From Chitinophaga sp. HK235 (GTDB lineage: Bacteria > Bacteroidota > Bacteroidia > Chitinophagales > Chitinophagaceae): a DNA stretch of 64,000 bases. This document shows, in pieces, positions 8,220 to 17,290 of this stretch (positions within the stretch are counted from its first letter, which is position 1; every line of letters begins with the position of its first letter). The notes under the pieces are model-generated. The model did no database searches and was not told the origin of the DNA. It was given only the letters and a program-made list of their open reading frames with translations. The translations under genes were made by a program, and so were the position numbers. Where the stretch lies: the NCBI RefSeq assembly GCF_018255755.1, contig NZ_CP073766.1, positions 2,294,001-2,358,000 on the forward strand, written 5' to 3'.

Positions 8220-10188
8220 AAATATTTTTTATTGCCGCTATAAACACTTCATCGCTATCAAAATCATTAGCGCCCTTAATATGGTAAATAGTTCCGTCGT
8301 TTAGTTCATTTATATCATAACCTGGCACCTTTATTAGATCAATGCCACCTTGGGATACCGAATGTAGAAATGCTGTACCGATTACCAAACCGATGCGACC
8401 ATGATCTCTATAAAAGTACTCCTGTAACAATGGTATTATCTTATTGAAAAAAGCGGTCTTTAAATCTGCTATAGAACGGACATTGATCAGATAAGCATGC
8501 CCAATCATATAATCCCTTCCCAGCAACCTTTCAATGCGTTTGTTGATAGTATCCAATAACAAACTCAGATTGACTCCATTTTCAAAGCTCTCCACTAAAC
8601 CAATCAGGTATTTAATCTGAGATTCTGCAGGAGCATTTTCCTGACGCATAGGTCCCCAATAGGCTTCCTTTTCTTTTTCATTGTTCTTTTCTTCCGGAAA
8701 CCCAAGCAATTTATAAAATGGGGTTTCCTTTTCTATATACTCCTTATTATCCCAGGTGTATTTTTCATTATCCCACCAAAACTGCCAGAGTACTCTTTCT
8801 GGTTTTAACAACGATGGTTCAGGCGACATTTCCTCGAACACAAAACGGCGTCTAAGAGCAGTATCCAGTGCTTCAACACTACGGTCTGCAGTATTCATGG
8901 TACCAACAATATACAGATTGGGAGGTAGTGTGAATCTTTCTTTACTATAAGGAAGTGTTACCACTATACTTTCCTTCCTCCCTATACGCTTATCGTCTTC
9001 AATCAGGGTAATCAATTCACCAAAGATTTGTGCGATATTTCCCCTGTTGATCTCATCAATAACCAGCACATAATTTTTTTTCTCCTTTTGTTCAGAATTT
9101 GTACCAACAAAAGATTTCAGCTTTTCCAGTACTCCGGGATAATAGATACCCACCCCTGTGACTCTGATTTCCCTTCTATTGTAGTAATAGTCCCTGAGTG
9201 TGCTAATACTCAGGGTATGTTTGGTCCCACCACTTGCTTTCTTAAACTTGATGGAAGATTTAGTAAACTCAGTTACTGTAAATTCCTTCCCCTCTGTTTT
9301 CATGCTAAACTTCATCGATGGATTTTCATCCCATTCATCCCGCAGCCGACTAAATGCCTCTTCAAATAACAGCTCACCCTTTGTTCCCTTTCGCGCATTC
9401 AGCCAGTTACTCAAAGCCAGATCGGCTATTTTCTTCAGGATACCTGATTCTACGTCATAGGCCACCTCTCTTTTATCATTCAATGTAGCCTTTACACCTT
9501 CAACGAAATCTTCATAGCTCATGCTTTGATGAAAGGTAACGAAAGCAATTTGTCCATTTTCCGGACTATCCCAGTCATCAATCAACAGTTCATCAAATCT
9601 GTCTTTTAATTCATTTCTATTACTGAATCGTTTAAAAAGACGTTTTTCTTTAATACCATCAGCAATAGCCACAGCCTTATTAATAGTATGATAAGTTTTT
9701 CCTGTTCCCGGTGGGCCATAGAGAATGAGGTTAGCAGGAAATTCATCTGTCAGATCCTCCGGATCGAAAGATAAAGCAGGTTCCTCATTACCAGTAGTCT
9801 GGCTCATAATACCATCTCTGTTAAAAATGAGCCTAATGTTATCACTATCGACAACACTGGTAATAATCGAGCGATAGGCTCCCCGGCCATCAAGAGAAAA
9901 GGGCTTGAAGTCTTTGTCCCAATTAACGATTAACCTTTGTCCATCATTTTTATTCTCTGTAACAGTTCCTAAAGCATATATATGTAATACCGATATAGTT
10001 TTACCGTTATCTTTACGGGTATAGGTAGTCTTTGCTGCCAATCGGGCACCAACAGGCACTTCATTAACCGTATGCTGAAATTTTTCTTCATCGCCGTTTT
10101 CCCAAATCCCATCTTTTAAAAAGCGGTCTAGTTGGCTTCCTTCAGTCCACTGAAATCCGACGCAGTAGTATTTGGTTTTAGTCTCCAT
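8206..10188 (-). CDS. mcrB: McrB family GTPase (AAA+) of a McrBC restriction system
   Basis: 660 residues. The AAA+ motor carries Walker A GPPGTGKT (residues 158-165), Walker B VLVIDEINRGNIAQIF (about 375-390) and the McrB signature MNTADRS followed by ALRRRF, which marks the GTP-specific branch. The N-terminal 145 residues contain a beta-rich domain with aromatic residues (YYCVGFQW, GIWENG); its position suggests the module that reads modified DNA, but I do not recognise a named family with certainty (an EVE/PUA-like fold is a guess). Partner mcrC overlaps the 3' end. No methyltransferase gene is nearby, as expected of a type IV system. Confidence 0.92.
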   Translation of the reverse strand: METKTKYYCVGFQWTEGSQLDRFLKDGIWENGDEEKFQHTVNEVPVGARLAAKTTYTRKDNGKTISVLHIYALGTVTENKNDGQRLIVNWDKDFKPFSLDGRGAYRSIITSVVDSDNIRLIFNRDGIMSQTTGNEEPALSFDPEDLTDEFPANLILYGPPGTGKTYHTINKAVAIADGIKEKRLFKRFSNRNELKDRFDELLIDDWDSPENGQIAFVTFHQSMSYEDFVEGVKATLNDKREVAYDVESGILKKIADLALSNWLNARKGTKGELLFEEAFSRLRDEWDENPSMKFSMKTEGKEFTVTEFTKSSIKFKKASGGTKHTLSISTLRDYYYNRREIRVTGVGIYYPGVLEKLKSFVGTNSEQKEKKNYVLVIDEINRGNIAQIFGELITLIEDDKRIGRKESIVVTLPYSKERFTLPPNLYIVGTMNTADRSVEALDTALRRRFVFEEMSPEPSLLKPERVLWQFWWDNEKYTWDNKEYIEKETPFYKLLGFPEEKNNEKEKEAYWGPMRQENAPAESQIKYLIGLVESFENGVNLSLLLDTINKRIERLLGRDYMIGHAYLINVRSIADLKTAFFNKIIPLLQEYFYRDHGRIGLVIGTAFLHSVSQGGIDLIKVPGYDINELNDGTIYHIKGANDFDSDEVFIAAIKNIYEPK

Positions 10189-10576
10189 AATTATAGTAAC
10201 CTTTTTAATATTTTCTCTTATCGCAATTAAACGAGATGAAGTTTGCCAGACCTTTGCAGGCAGGATTAACGATAATACTACTTTCTACAGTACAATCAGA
10301 AGGATGCTAATCCCTGGCATAATCTATATTGTAGTGGTAATATTAAAGTAATATACCAAATTTTTTATTCGTATTGAGCCTTAATCAAATTGGTACCAAA
10401 AACTAATACAGAAAATAATAAAGCAACTAGATAAACTTTCATATGTTCATTTTAGTTAGTAATCTCTTTATTCAGTGTTAACTATGCCCACTCTCACATT
10501 AGATGGAAAAACGGATTACAAAAGTTATCCTTTTTTTCTATTTTTATTGCTATAACTAATATACAACCTATACAAT
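10189..10576. other. AT-rich intergenic region upstream of mcrB
   Basis: A 388-bp gap between divergent genes. Apart from the signal-peptide micro-frame at 10365-10442 I find no RNA gene or clear TAnnTTTG promoter in it. Confidence 0.4.
10365..10442 (-). pseudogene. Stranded signal peptide (25 codons), remnant of a secreted protein or a micro-protein
   Basis: ATG is followed by a textbook Bacteroidota signal peptide, MKVYLVALLFSVLVFG, a short linker and KAQYE, then TAA. Cleavage between Ala and Gln would leave three residues. No continuation of the mature protein is visible downstream in any frame, so it looks like the 5' tip of a lost gene. It is too short to be judged by composition alone. 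Confidence 0.35.
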
Positions 10577-11560
10577 ATGATGAACTTAACTAAGTTAACC
10601 TCGCTGTCAGCTTCTATCCCATTGAGCTTTTTTACACAAAGCATGGCATTTAAAAATTTATTTTGCATCTTAAAAAGATCGCTGCTGCTAATATTTCTAT
10701 TTCACTTATGTCCTACCTGCTTCTACGCCAGCGCACAAAACCCTACGGTAGTACGTCATCTCTATAGTGCCAACTCCGATAATTTTATATGGATCAAACT
10801 TGGAACACTTTCTATGCCGCAGGAAGGTTCAACTGCTACTATCAGGTTCCATGGAGGAAATGGCTATAATGGACTATTGGATCAGATGGGACAAACAGAA
10901 CTGCATATCCGCACCAGTAACGGAGCTTCTATCCCAAGCGGTTATCCATTTAGTGCATATGCAACACGTACCGGTTATGCTGTTCCGGTATCCTTAATAA
11001 AGATTGTGCCCAATGTCTCAGGTGTAGCGGCTACCTCGTATGATATCTATATCTATCATGGTGGTTATGTTGGTTTCTCAATTTATGAAGTAGTAACTAT
11101 CAGCGGTAATTATCAGGGGTATGAGCAAATAACAGCTGCTCCTGCCCAGGGATATGATGTTCCTTTTAACTTTACTGTACAAAATGATGTAAACCTGGGC
11201 AATGCCCTGCGGGTAAATTATGCTAATGGCAATGTAACGATTGGCTACCCATCAAAAAAATCGCAACTGATGGTTAATGGTGATGTTTTTGCCAATAAAA
11301 TAAAAGTAAGCACAGACAACTGGCCGGATTATGTATTTAATCCTGAATTTGAGTTACGCCCCATATCTGATCTGGCCCGCTATATTGCTGAAAACAAACA
11401 TCTGCCGGATTTACCGGCTGCAAATGAAGTAGAAACGAAGGGGCAGGATCTCGGAGAGATGAACAAAATTCTGCTGAAGAAGATTGAAGAAATGAGTTTG
11501 TATATTATTCAGTTAGATAAGCGGACAAAGGAATTGGAAGAAATAGTGAAACAGAAATAA
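10577..11560 (+). CDS. Secreted fibre-like protein with C-terminal coiled coil
   Basis: 327 residues. After a long hydrophobic N-terminus (the true start may be the ATG at 10643, giving a normal signal peptide ending YASAQ) comes a beta-rich region to about residue 240, then a short PSKKSQLMVNGDVFANKIKV segment and the C-terminal block YIAENKHLPDLPAANEV...DLGEMNKILLKKIEEM with a coiled coil to the end. This C-terminal block is frequent in Bacteroidota tail-fibre-like and surface proteins, where it probably drives trimerisation. The N-terminal body is not one I recognise. No phage genes are adjacent, so it is more likely a cell-surface or secreted protein than a virion part. Confidence 0.65.
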   Translation: MMNLTKLTSLSASIPLSFFTQSMAFKNLFCILKRSLLLIFLFHLCPTCFYASAQNPTVVRHLYSANSDNFIWIKLGTLSMPQEGSTATIRFHGGNGYNGLLDQMGQTELHIRTSNGASIPSGYPFSAYATRTGYAVPVSLIKIVPNVSGVAATSYDIYIYHGGYVGFSIYEVVTISGNYQGYEQITAAPAQGYDVPFNFTVQNDVNLGNALRVNYANGNVTIGYPSKKSQLMVNGDVFANKIKVSTDNWPDYVFNPEFELRPISDLARYIAENKHLPDLPAANEVETKGQDLGEMNKILLKKIEEMSLYIIQLDKRTKELEEIVKQK

Positions 11561-11569
11561 TGGCTGAAT

Positions 11570-11651
11570 CGTCCTGAAAAAAATTTGACGGTTAATTAAT
11601 TACCCCGGTCGTCAGAGATAATTAATTAACCGTCAATTTTTTTTCAGGACG
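11570..11651. terminator. Long hairpin between convergent genes (about 33-bp arms)
   Basis: CGTCCTGAAAAAAATTTGACGG and its complement, extended by TTAATTAATTA, enclose a 16-nt loop. It begins 10 nt after the fibre-like gene and ends 8 nt before the peptidase stop, and carries U-runs inside both arms. One extra T in the right arm is the only irregularity. Confidence 0.85.
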
Positions 11652-11658
11652 ATTTTCT

Positions 11659-13212
11659 TCAACTCTTCCCGCTGATCAGCTTCAGCACATATTCCATTTG
11701 CGTGTCGCGGTTCTGCATAAAGTCGTCAAAAGACGGCCACACAGTATGGTCTGGGATAATGCCCCTACCCTCCGGCTGATCGGGCTTCACGGGTGCATCC
11801 TGTATCACATACACGATAGAGAACTTCGTCTTTAGCTTTGAATGAGGAAGCTCATATATCAAGCCCATATGTCCGTTATGGCCATAATATCCCCCAACAG
11901 TCTCTACGCCCACGATAGTGACATTGCGTGCATAGGCCTTTACAAGAGAGGCCAGGTGCGATGCTGCAGAGGCCACATCTTCGTCAATAAGTAAATACAA
12001 CTTCCCTTTGAAACCAGGGCTTTTAGGATGATAAACAGGATTGTACTTAGCGTTCTGCATACTTTTGCCATGCTCGAACGAGGGGAAATAATCTTTCAGC
12101 ATCAGCTTTCCCTGGGCTTTGGATGCCGAATCCAATCTGGTTGCGGTGGATACGCCCCAGAAATACTTCTCGTACGGGAGGTCGTTGCCAAAGATATTAT
12201 AGGCTGTTGTGTTCTCCAGGAAACTGGAATCTGTCAAGTACATCATCGGCTGCTCAAAGGTAGGATCGCTGCCGCCGGGGTTACCACGGATATCGAGGAT
12301 GAGGTTAGGTATATTATTATTAGCAAGCACCCTGAACACACTGTCGATAAAAGATACATACACAGGGAACCTCGGATCATTCTCATCGTCGGCCATAGTG
12401 AATATCCGCAGGTTCAGCAGGCCAGTGGAAGGGTTCACCATCCTGAAGCTGTAGCTAGGTTGTACCTTGTAATTGATCACGCTATCTACCGGTGCACTGT
12501 GGCGCAATAACAGGCTGGCATTCCGTTCGTCCAGTGATACTGCGGGTACTGTCACCGTTTGTGGCTGGGTAGCGCCCGGTGCTGTAAACCGGATCACAAA
12601 GCTGTCCTTGACGCCGTACTCATACAGGTAACGCAGCCCGAAGCTCCTGTTTACGCTGCCTGCCTGTTTCTGTGTTTTTGTGAAGCCATCCGCCGTCATG
12701 TATTTATAAAAGGACTGCATCAACTGCCTGTCAGACACCCCATTAACGCTCAACACCCTTGCCCCTACAGGAATCTGGGCTGTTTTACTGTTAAAGATCA
12801 TCTTGCCGTCAATGTATTTGAGGGCGAAAGGAAAGAAGCCGCGCTGCCGGTTGAGATAACCTACAAGTTCTGCCTGCGGCTCTGTATAGTTATGGCAGCT
12901 TCCTTCAAAATCGGTAAGCTGCAGGATGATCTTGTAAAAGTCCAGCGTGGACATGGGCTTGCGTGCCGCCGTGAAAGCCCATTTGTAAATGCTGTCTACC
13001 TGACTTTTTGTGTGATAGCGATACAGACCGGAGTTGGCTTTTTTTTGGATATCCAGGAACAACTGCAGATCCTGTTTCATTTCATCAGGACGAAGTTGCC
13101 TGTTGTAGATGACCATGCTGTCGACAGAGTGTTTGGACGGCCGGACTGCATTAGCAGATGACTGAGCCCAGCACTGGTGTGCGAACAGCAATAAAAATAA
13201 TATTCTTTTCAT
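11659..13212 (-). CDS. S41 family peptidase (C-terminal-processing-protease-like), secreted
   Basis: 517 residues with a signal peptide cleaved after CWAQ (1-17). The middle has a PDZ-like region (VGARVLSVNGVS, about 155) and the S41 catalytic domain: NLILDIRGNPGGSDP at about 300-315 and the nucleophile segment DEDVASAASHL near 400, followed by the VGVETVGG strand. S41 serine peptidases use a Ser/Lys dyad and cut near protein C-termini; many Bacteroidota copies are exported with unknown targets. The gene stands alone, and converges on the fibre-like gene across a long hairpin. Length and motif order are normal. Confidence 0.85.
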   Translation of the reverse strand: MKRILFLLLFAHQCWAQSSANAVRPSKHSVDSMVIYNRQLRPDEMKQDLQLFLDIQKKANSGLYRYHTKSQVDSIYKWAFTAARKPMSTLDFYKIILQLTDFEGSCHNYTEPQAELVGYLNRQRGFFPFALKYIDGKMIFNSKTAQIPVGARVLSVNGVSDRQLMQSFYKYMTADGFTKTQKQAGSVNRSFGLRYLYEYGVKDSFVIRFTAPGATQPQTVTVPAVSLDERNASLLLRHSAPVDSVINYKVQPSYSFRMVNPSTGLLNLRIFTMADDENDPRFPVYVSFIDSVFRVLANNNIPNLILDIRGNPGGSDPTFEQPMMYLTDSSFLENTTAYNIFGNDLPYEKYFWGVSTATRLDSASKAQGKLMLKDYFPSFEHGKSMQNAKYNPVYHPKSPGFKGKLYLLIDEDVASAASHLASLVKAYARNVTIVGVETVGGYYGHNGHMGLIYELPHSKLKTKFSIVYVIQDAPVKPDQPEGRGIIPDHTVWPSFDDFMQNRDTQMEYVLKLISGKS

Positions 13213-13473
13213 ACCTCTAATCTACTAAAACCCGGTAAAATCCCCCGTATAGTTTTATATTCACAACATCAGTTTCCTGCTATCACTGCCATCATTACCA
13301 CTGGTAAAATTTCTTTTAAATATATTCCGCGAAATACTATATTTATCCATATGTTCATACATACGAACAATTAAGCAAATAAACCATCAGCCAGGATCAA
13401 AATAGCATCAAAACTGAACTATCAGCGACGAGGCCATTTTATTTAGTGAACAACGAACACAGATAAACAACTT

Positions 13474-15789
13474 ATGCTCCACCGTTATGTAAAAGTTGCC
13501 GTTGGCATACTCACCGTTTTTACAGCCTGCAACGGGCATGTGCAACAACAGACAGCAGAAGTGATGCCCGATACCGTGGATTATAATTTCCACATCCGGC
13601 CGATCCTATCGGACAGGTGCTTTGCCTGCCATGGTCCGGACGCCAACAAACGCGAAGCCGGCCTGCGACTGGACATTGCTGACAGCGCCTATAAAGCACT
13701 GAAGGAAACACCCGGCGTGCACGCATTGGTGCCCGGCAACCCACTGGCATCTGCAGTATATCAACGTATCAGCACCACTGATACTGCTATGCGTATGCCG
13801 CCGCCCTCCACCAACATTACGCTTAGTCCATTTGAGGTCAAACTGATCGAAAAATGGATCAGACAAGGCGCCAGGTACAAACCTCACTGGGCATTTGTGG
13901 CCCCGGCTGCCCCAGCCCTGCCGGACGCAGGGACCAGCAAATGGGCACGTAATGAAATCGATCTGTTTACATTCTCCCGGATGAAAGAAAAGGGACTCTC
14001 TCCCAATCCTCCGGCTGATCATGAGCGGCTGTTAAAACGTCTCTGTCTCGACCTTACCGGTTTACCACCCTCCCTGGACCGCATGGTGCGTTTCGCCAAA
14101 GATACCAGCGAGAAAGGTTATGAAAGTATGGTGGATGAACTGCTGGCAGATAGCGCTTACGGTGAAAAAATGGCCGTTCACTGGATGGACGTAGCCCGCT
14201 ATGCAGACTCACATGGTTACCAGGACGACAACTACCGCAGCATGTGGCCCTGGCGGGATTGGGTTATCCATGCGTTTAACAGCAATCTCCCTTACAAGGA
14301 TTTCATCACCTGGCAGCTTGCAGGAGACATGATACCCAATGCCTCCCGTGAACAACTGCTCGCATCGGGCTTTAACCGCAATCATAAAATAACCGAAGAA
14401 GGGGGCGTAATAGATGAAGAATATCGCATTGAATACGTTACAGACCGTACCAACACATTTGGCAAAAGTTTGCTGGGCATTACCATCGAATGTGCTCATT
14501 GCCATGATCACAAATATGATCCCTTCTCACAAAAAGAATATTACGAGCTGTTCGCTTTCTTTAACAATGTAAAGGAAGTAGGGCTGGAATCCACCGTAGG
14601 CGGCCCTGAAACCTATGCTAAGAAGCCTTACATGGAGATCACCCGCGAAGATCTCAATGGCATATTGCACTTTATCAACAAACAGGATACGAACAGGCTG
14701 ATCGTTTCTGTGATGGGAGAAAGAGATACCGTACGAAAAACGTATATACTTGGCCGTGGTAATTATGATAACCCGACAATTGAAGTAACACCCGGCACAC
14801 CTCATTCAGTCCTCCCGTTCAATACAAGCGCCTACCCTTCTACCCGTCTCGGCCTGGCCGGATGGTTGTTCGATAAAAAGAACCCACTGACCGCACGCGT
14901 TTACGTCAATCAGCTATGGCAGGAAGTTTTCGGCCGCGGCATTGTGAAAAGTACCGGTGACTTCGGCATGCAGGGCGACCTTCCAAGTGATCCCCGGTTG
15001 CTCGACTGGCTCTCAGTGGACTTTATGCAGCATGGATGGAATATCAAACGGCTGATGAAACAACTGGTGATGTCTGCCACCTACCGGCAATCGGCTTCAT
15101 TACCAAAAGAAAAACTGCAGACAGACCCGGAAAACATTTACCTCTCCCGGGGGGCGCGCTTCCGCCTTCCCGCAGAAACCGTGCGCGATCTTGTGCTGGC
15201 AACCAGCGGATTACTGGTGAAAAAAATTGGCGGCCCTAGTGTAAAGCCTTACCAACCCAAAGGCCTGTGGGAAATGGCCACTTCCGGCAGAGGTCAGCTT
15301 AGCACCTACCGGCAGGACCATGGCGAAAGCCTTTATCGTCGCGGACTTTATACATTCATCAAAAGAACAGTGCCCCCACCATCGATGATGATTTTTGATG
15401 CAAGTAACCGGGATCAATGCGAGATAAAACGTTCCGTTACCAATACACCCCTGCAGGCACTTGCCATGCTGAATGACCCGACAGTGCTGGAAGCAGCCAG
15501 GGTACTTGCTTCCAGGCTCCTGCAACAGGGTGGTAACACGGACAGGAATATTCAACAGGCCTTCCGTATGATCGTATGCCGTACACCACAACCGCAGGAG
15601 GTGAGCATCCTGTCGAAATACTACGGGCAACAACAGGACTTTTACAAAAAACAGCCGGCGCAGGCAGCCAGATTGCTGCACCACGGAGAATCGGCCATGG
15701 CAGAAAACCTCGACCAGGCTTCATGGGCAGCCATGATGCAGGTGATCACCACTATTTACAACCTGGAAGAAACACTGTCCAAAACATAG
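13474..15789 (+). CDS. Haem-containing DUF1549/DUF1553 protein (PSD1 / planctomycete cytochrome C family), lipoprotein
   Basis: 771 residues. The N-terminus is a lipoprotein signal with TACN around Cys19, followed by one c-type haem site, C49-F-A-C52-H53, in a planctomycete-type cytochrome domain. DUF1549 follows (about 155-370; the LCLDLTGLPPS and MDVARYADSHGYQDD blocks), then DUF1553 (about 450-720; the VNQLWQEVFGRGIVKSTGDFG block). These domains are abundant in Planctomycetes and Bacteroidota; the enzymatic role is unknown, with polysaccharide or sulfated-sugar breakdown often suggested from context. It is the first gene of a four-gene operon with 34-, 12- and -1-nt spacings. Confidence 0.92.
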   Translation: MLHRYVKVAVGILTVFTACNGHVQQQTAEVMPDTVDYNFHIRPILSDRCFACHGPDANKREAGLRLDIADSAYKALKETPGVHALVPGNPLASAVYQRISTTDTAMRMPPPSTNITLSPFEVKLIEKWIRQGARYKPHWAFVAPAAPALPDAGTSKWARNEIDLFTFSRMKEKGLSPNPPADHERLLKRLCLDLTGLPPSLDRMVRFAKDTSEKGYESMVDELLADSAYGEKMAVHWMDVARYADSHGYQDDNYRSMWPWRDWVIHAFNSNLPYKDFITWQLAGDMIPNASREQLLASGFNRNHKITEEGGVIDEEYRIEYVTDRTNTFGKSLLGITIECAHCHDHKYDPFSQKEYYELFAFFNNVKEVGLESTVGGPETYAKKPYMEITREDLNGILHFINKQDTNRLIVSVMGERDTVRKTYILGRGNYDNPTIEVTPGTPHSVLPFNTSAYPSTRLGLAGWLFDKKNPLTARVYVNQLWQEVFGRGIVKSTGDFGMQGDLPSDPRLLDWLSVDFMQHGWNIKRLMKQLVMSATYRQSASLPKEKLQTDPENIYLSRGARFRLPAETVRDLVLATSGLLVKKIGGPSVKPYQPKGLWEMATSGRGQLSTYRQDHGESLYRRGLYTFIKRTVPPPSMMIFDASNRDQCEIKRSVTNTPLQALAMLNDPTVLEAARVLASRLLQQGGNTDRNIQQAFRMIVCRTPQPQEVSILSKYYGQQQDFYKKQPAQAARLLHHGESAMAENLDQASWAAMMQVITTIYNLEETLSKT

Positions 15790-15823
15790 ATCGCAGTACT
15801 ATCATTCTTCTAAAAAAAGTATC

Positions 15824-17278
15824 ATGAAAAATGAATTTATAGAGCGGCACCTGAACATGAATCGTCGTAAATTCCTGTCAGGGCTCAGCATGGGTATAGG
15901 CAGCGTGGCATTGGGTTCCCTGCTGATACCGGACCTCTTCGGGAAGAGCAGTGAAAGTGAAGCGCCCTTCATACCTGGCATGCCACACTTTGCTCCCAAA
16001 GCAAAACGCATCATCTACCTGTTCCAGAACGGCGCCCCCTCCCAGCTGGAAAGTTTTGACTATAAACCGAAACTCCGCGAGATGATGGGGCAGGAACTGC
16101 CTCCTTCCATACGCATGGGTCAACGCCTGACCGGCATGACTGCCGGACAGACTTCCTTTCCGCTGGTCGGATCTTATTTCGACTTCCGGCAATACGGAGA
16201 ATCCCGCGCATGGATCAGTGATCTTTTCCCCCACACTGCCAGTATCGTAGATGATATTTGTATTGTAAAATCGATGTTCACCGAGGCCATCAACCATGAC
16301 CCTGCACTCACCTTCTTTCAGACAGGCGCACAGCAGGGAAACCGTGCCAGTTTCGGCTCCTGGATGAGTTATGGACTGGGCAGCGAAAATAAAAACCTGC
16401 CTGCCTTCTGTGTATTACTGTCACGCGGCAAAGGAAACGGACAAGGCGTGTATTCCAAATTATGGTCCAACGGCTTCCTGGACAGTATACACCAGGGCGT
16501 ACAGTTCAGCAGCGGCGATAGCCCCGTACTATACCTCAATAATCCTGAAGGTATCGATCCTGCCAACCGCCGTCAGATGCTGGACCAGCTGGCAGCTCTC
16601 AACGACCGCTCCTACAGGGAATTTGGCGATCCTGAGATCACCACCAAAATACAGCAGTACGAAATGGCCTACCGCATGCAAACAGCTGTTCCCGAGCTCA
16701 CCGATCTTTCCAAAGAACCTGACGACATCATAAAGTTGTATGGCCCTGATTGTCTGACACCAGGCACATTTGCCGCCAACTGCCTGCTGGCCAGAAAACT
16801 GTCTGAAAGCGGTGTACGGTTCATCCAGTTGTACCACCAGGGATGGGACCAACACGGTAATCTCCCCAATGAAATGGCCGGACAAGCCAGAGACGCAGAC
16901 CGTGCCTCCGCCGCACTGATCACTGATCTCAAACAACGCGGCCTGCTCGATGAAACCCTCGTGATATGGGGTGGCGAGTTTGGCCGTACCAACTATTGTC
17001 AGGGCAAAATGACCGCTGAGAACTACGGTCGCGACCACCATCCACGCTGCTTTTCCATCTGGATGGCCGGTGGCGGCGTAAAACCCGGCATCGTTTACGG
17101 AGAAACCGACGAGTTTGGATACAACATCATCAAAGATCCGGTCCATGTACACGATTTTCATGCTACCGTACTGCATTTGATGGGGCTGGACCACGAAAGA
17201 CTGACATTTAAACACCAGGGCCGCCGCTACCGGCTTACAGACGTAGCAGGAAAAGTAATCCCCGGCTTAATGGCCTGA
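15824..17278 (+). CDS. DUF1501 family protein (Tat-exported, sulfatase-like fold)
   Basis: 484 residues. NRRKFLSG at residues 12-19 plus a hydrophobic stretch forms a twin-arginine export signal, so it is probably exported folded, perhaps with a bound metal. The body shows DUF1501 features: KRIIYLFQNGAPSQLESFDYKP, the MFTEAINHDPA and YHQGWDQHGN segments, and the end block GGEFGRTNY...DHHPRCFSIWMAGGGVKPG. DUF1501 belongs to the alkaline-phosphatase-like superfamily but its reaction is unknown. DUF1553 and DUF1501 genes are often paired, as here. The 11-residue extension before MNRRKFL resembles relatives, so I keep the first ATG. Confidence 0.92.
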   Translation: MKNEFIERHLNMNRRKFLSGLSMGIGSVALGSLLIPDLFGKSSESEAPFIPGMPHFAPKAKRIIYLFQNGAPSQLESFDYKPKLREMMGQELPPSIRMGQRLTGMTAGQTSFPLVGSYFDFRQYGESRAWISDLFPHTASIVDDICIVKSMFTEAINHDPALTFFQTGAQQGNRASFGSWMSYGLGSENKNLPAFCVLLSRGKGNGQGVYSKLWSNGFLDSIHQGVQFSSGDSPVLYLNNPEGIDPANRRQMLDQLAALNDRSYREFGDPEITTKIQQYEMAYRMQTAVPELTDLSKEPDDIIKLYGPDCLTPGTFAANCLLARKLSESGVRFIQLYHQGWDQHGNLPNEMAGQARDADRASAALITDLKQRGLLDETLVIWGGEFGRTNYCQGKMTAENYGRDHHPRCFSIWMAGGGVKPGIVYGETDEFGYNIIKDPVHVHDFHATVLHLMGLDHERLTFKHQGRRYRLTDVAGKVIPGLMA

Positions 17279-17290
17279 TAAAAATATATT

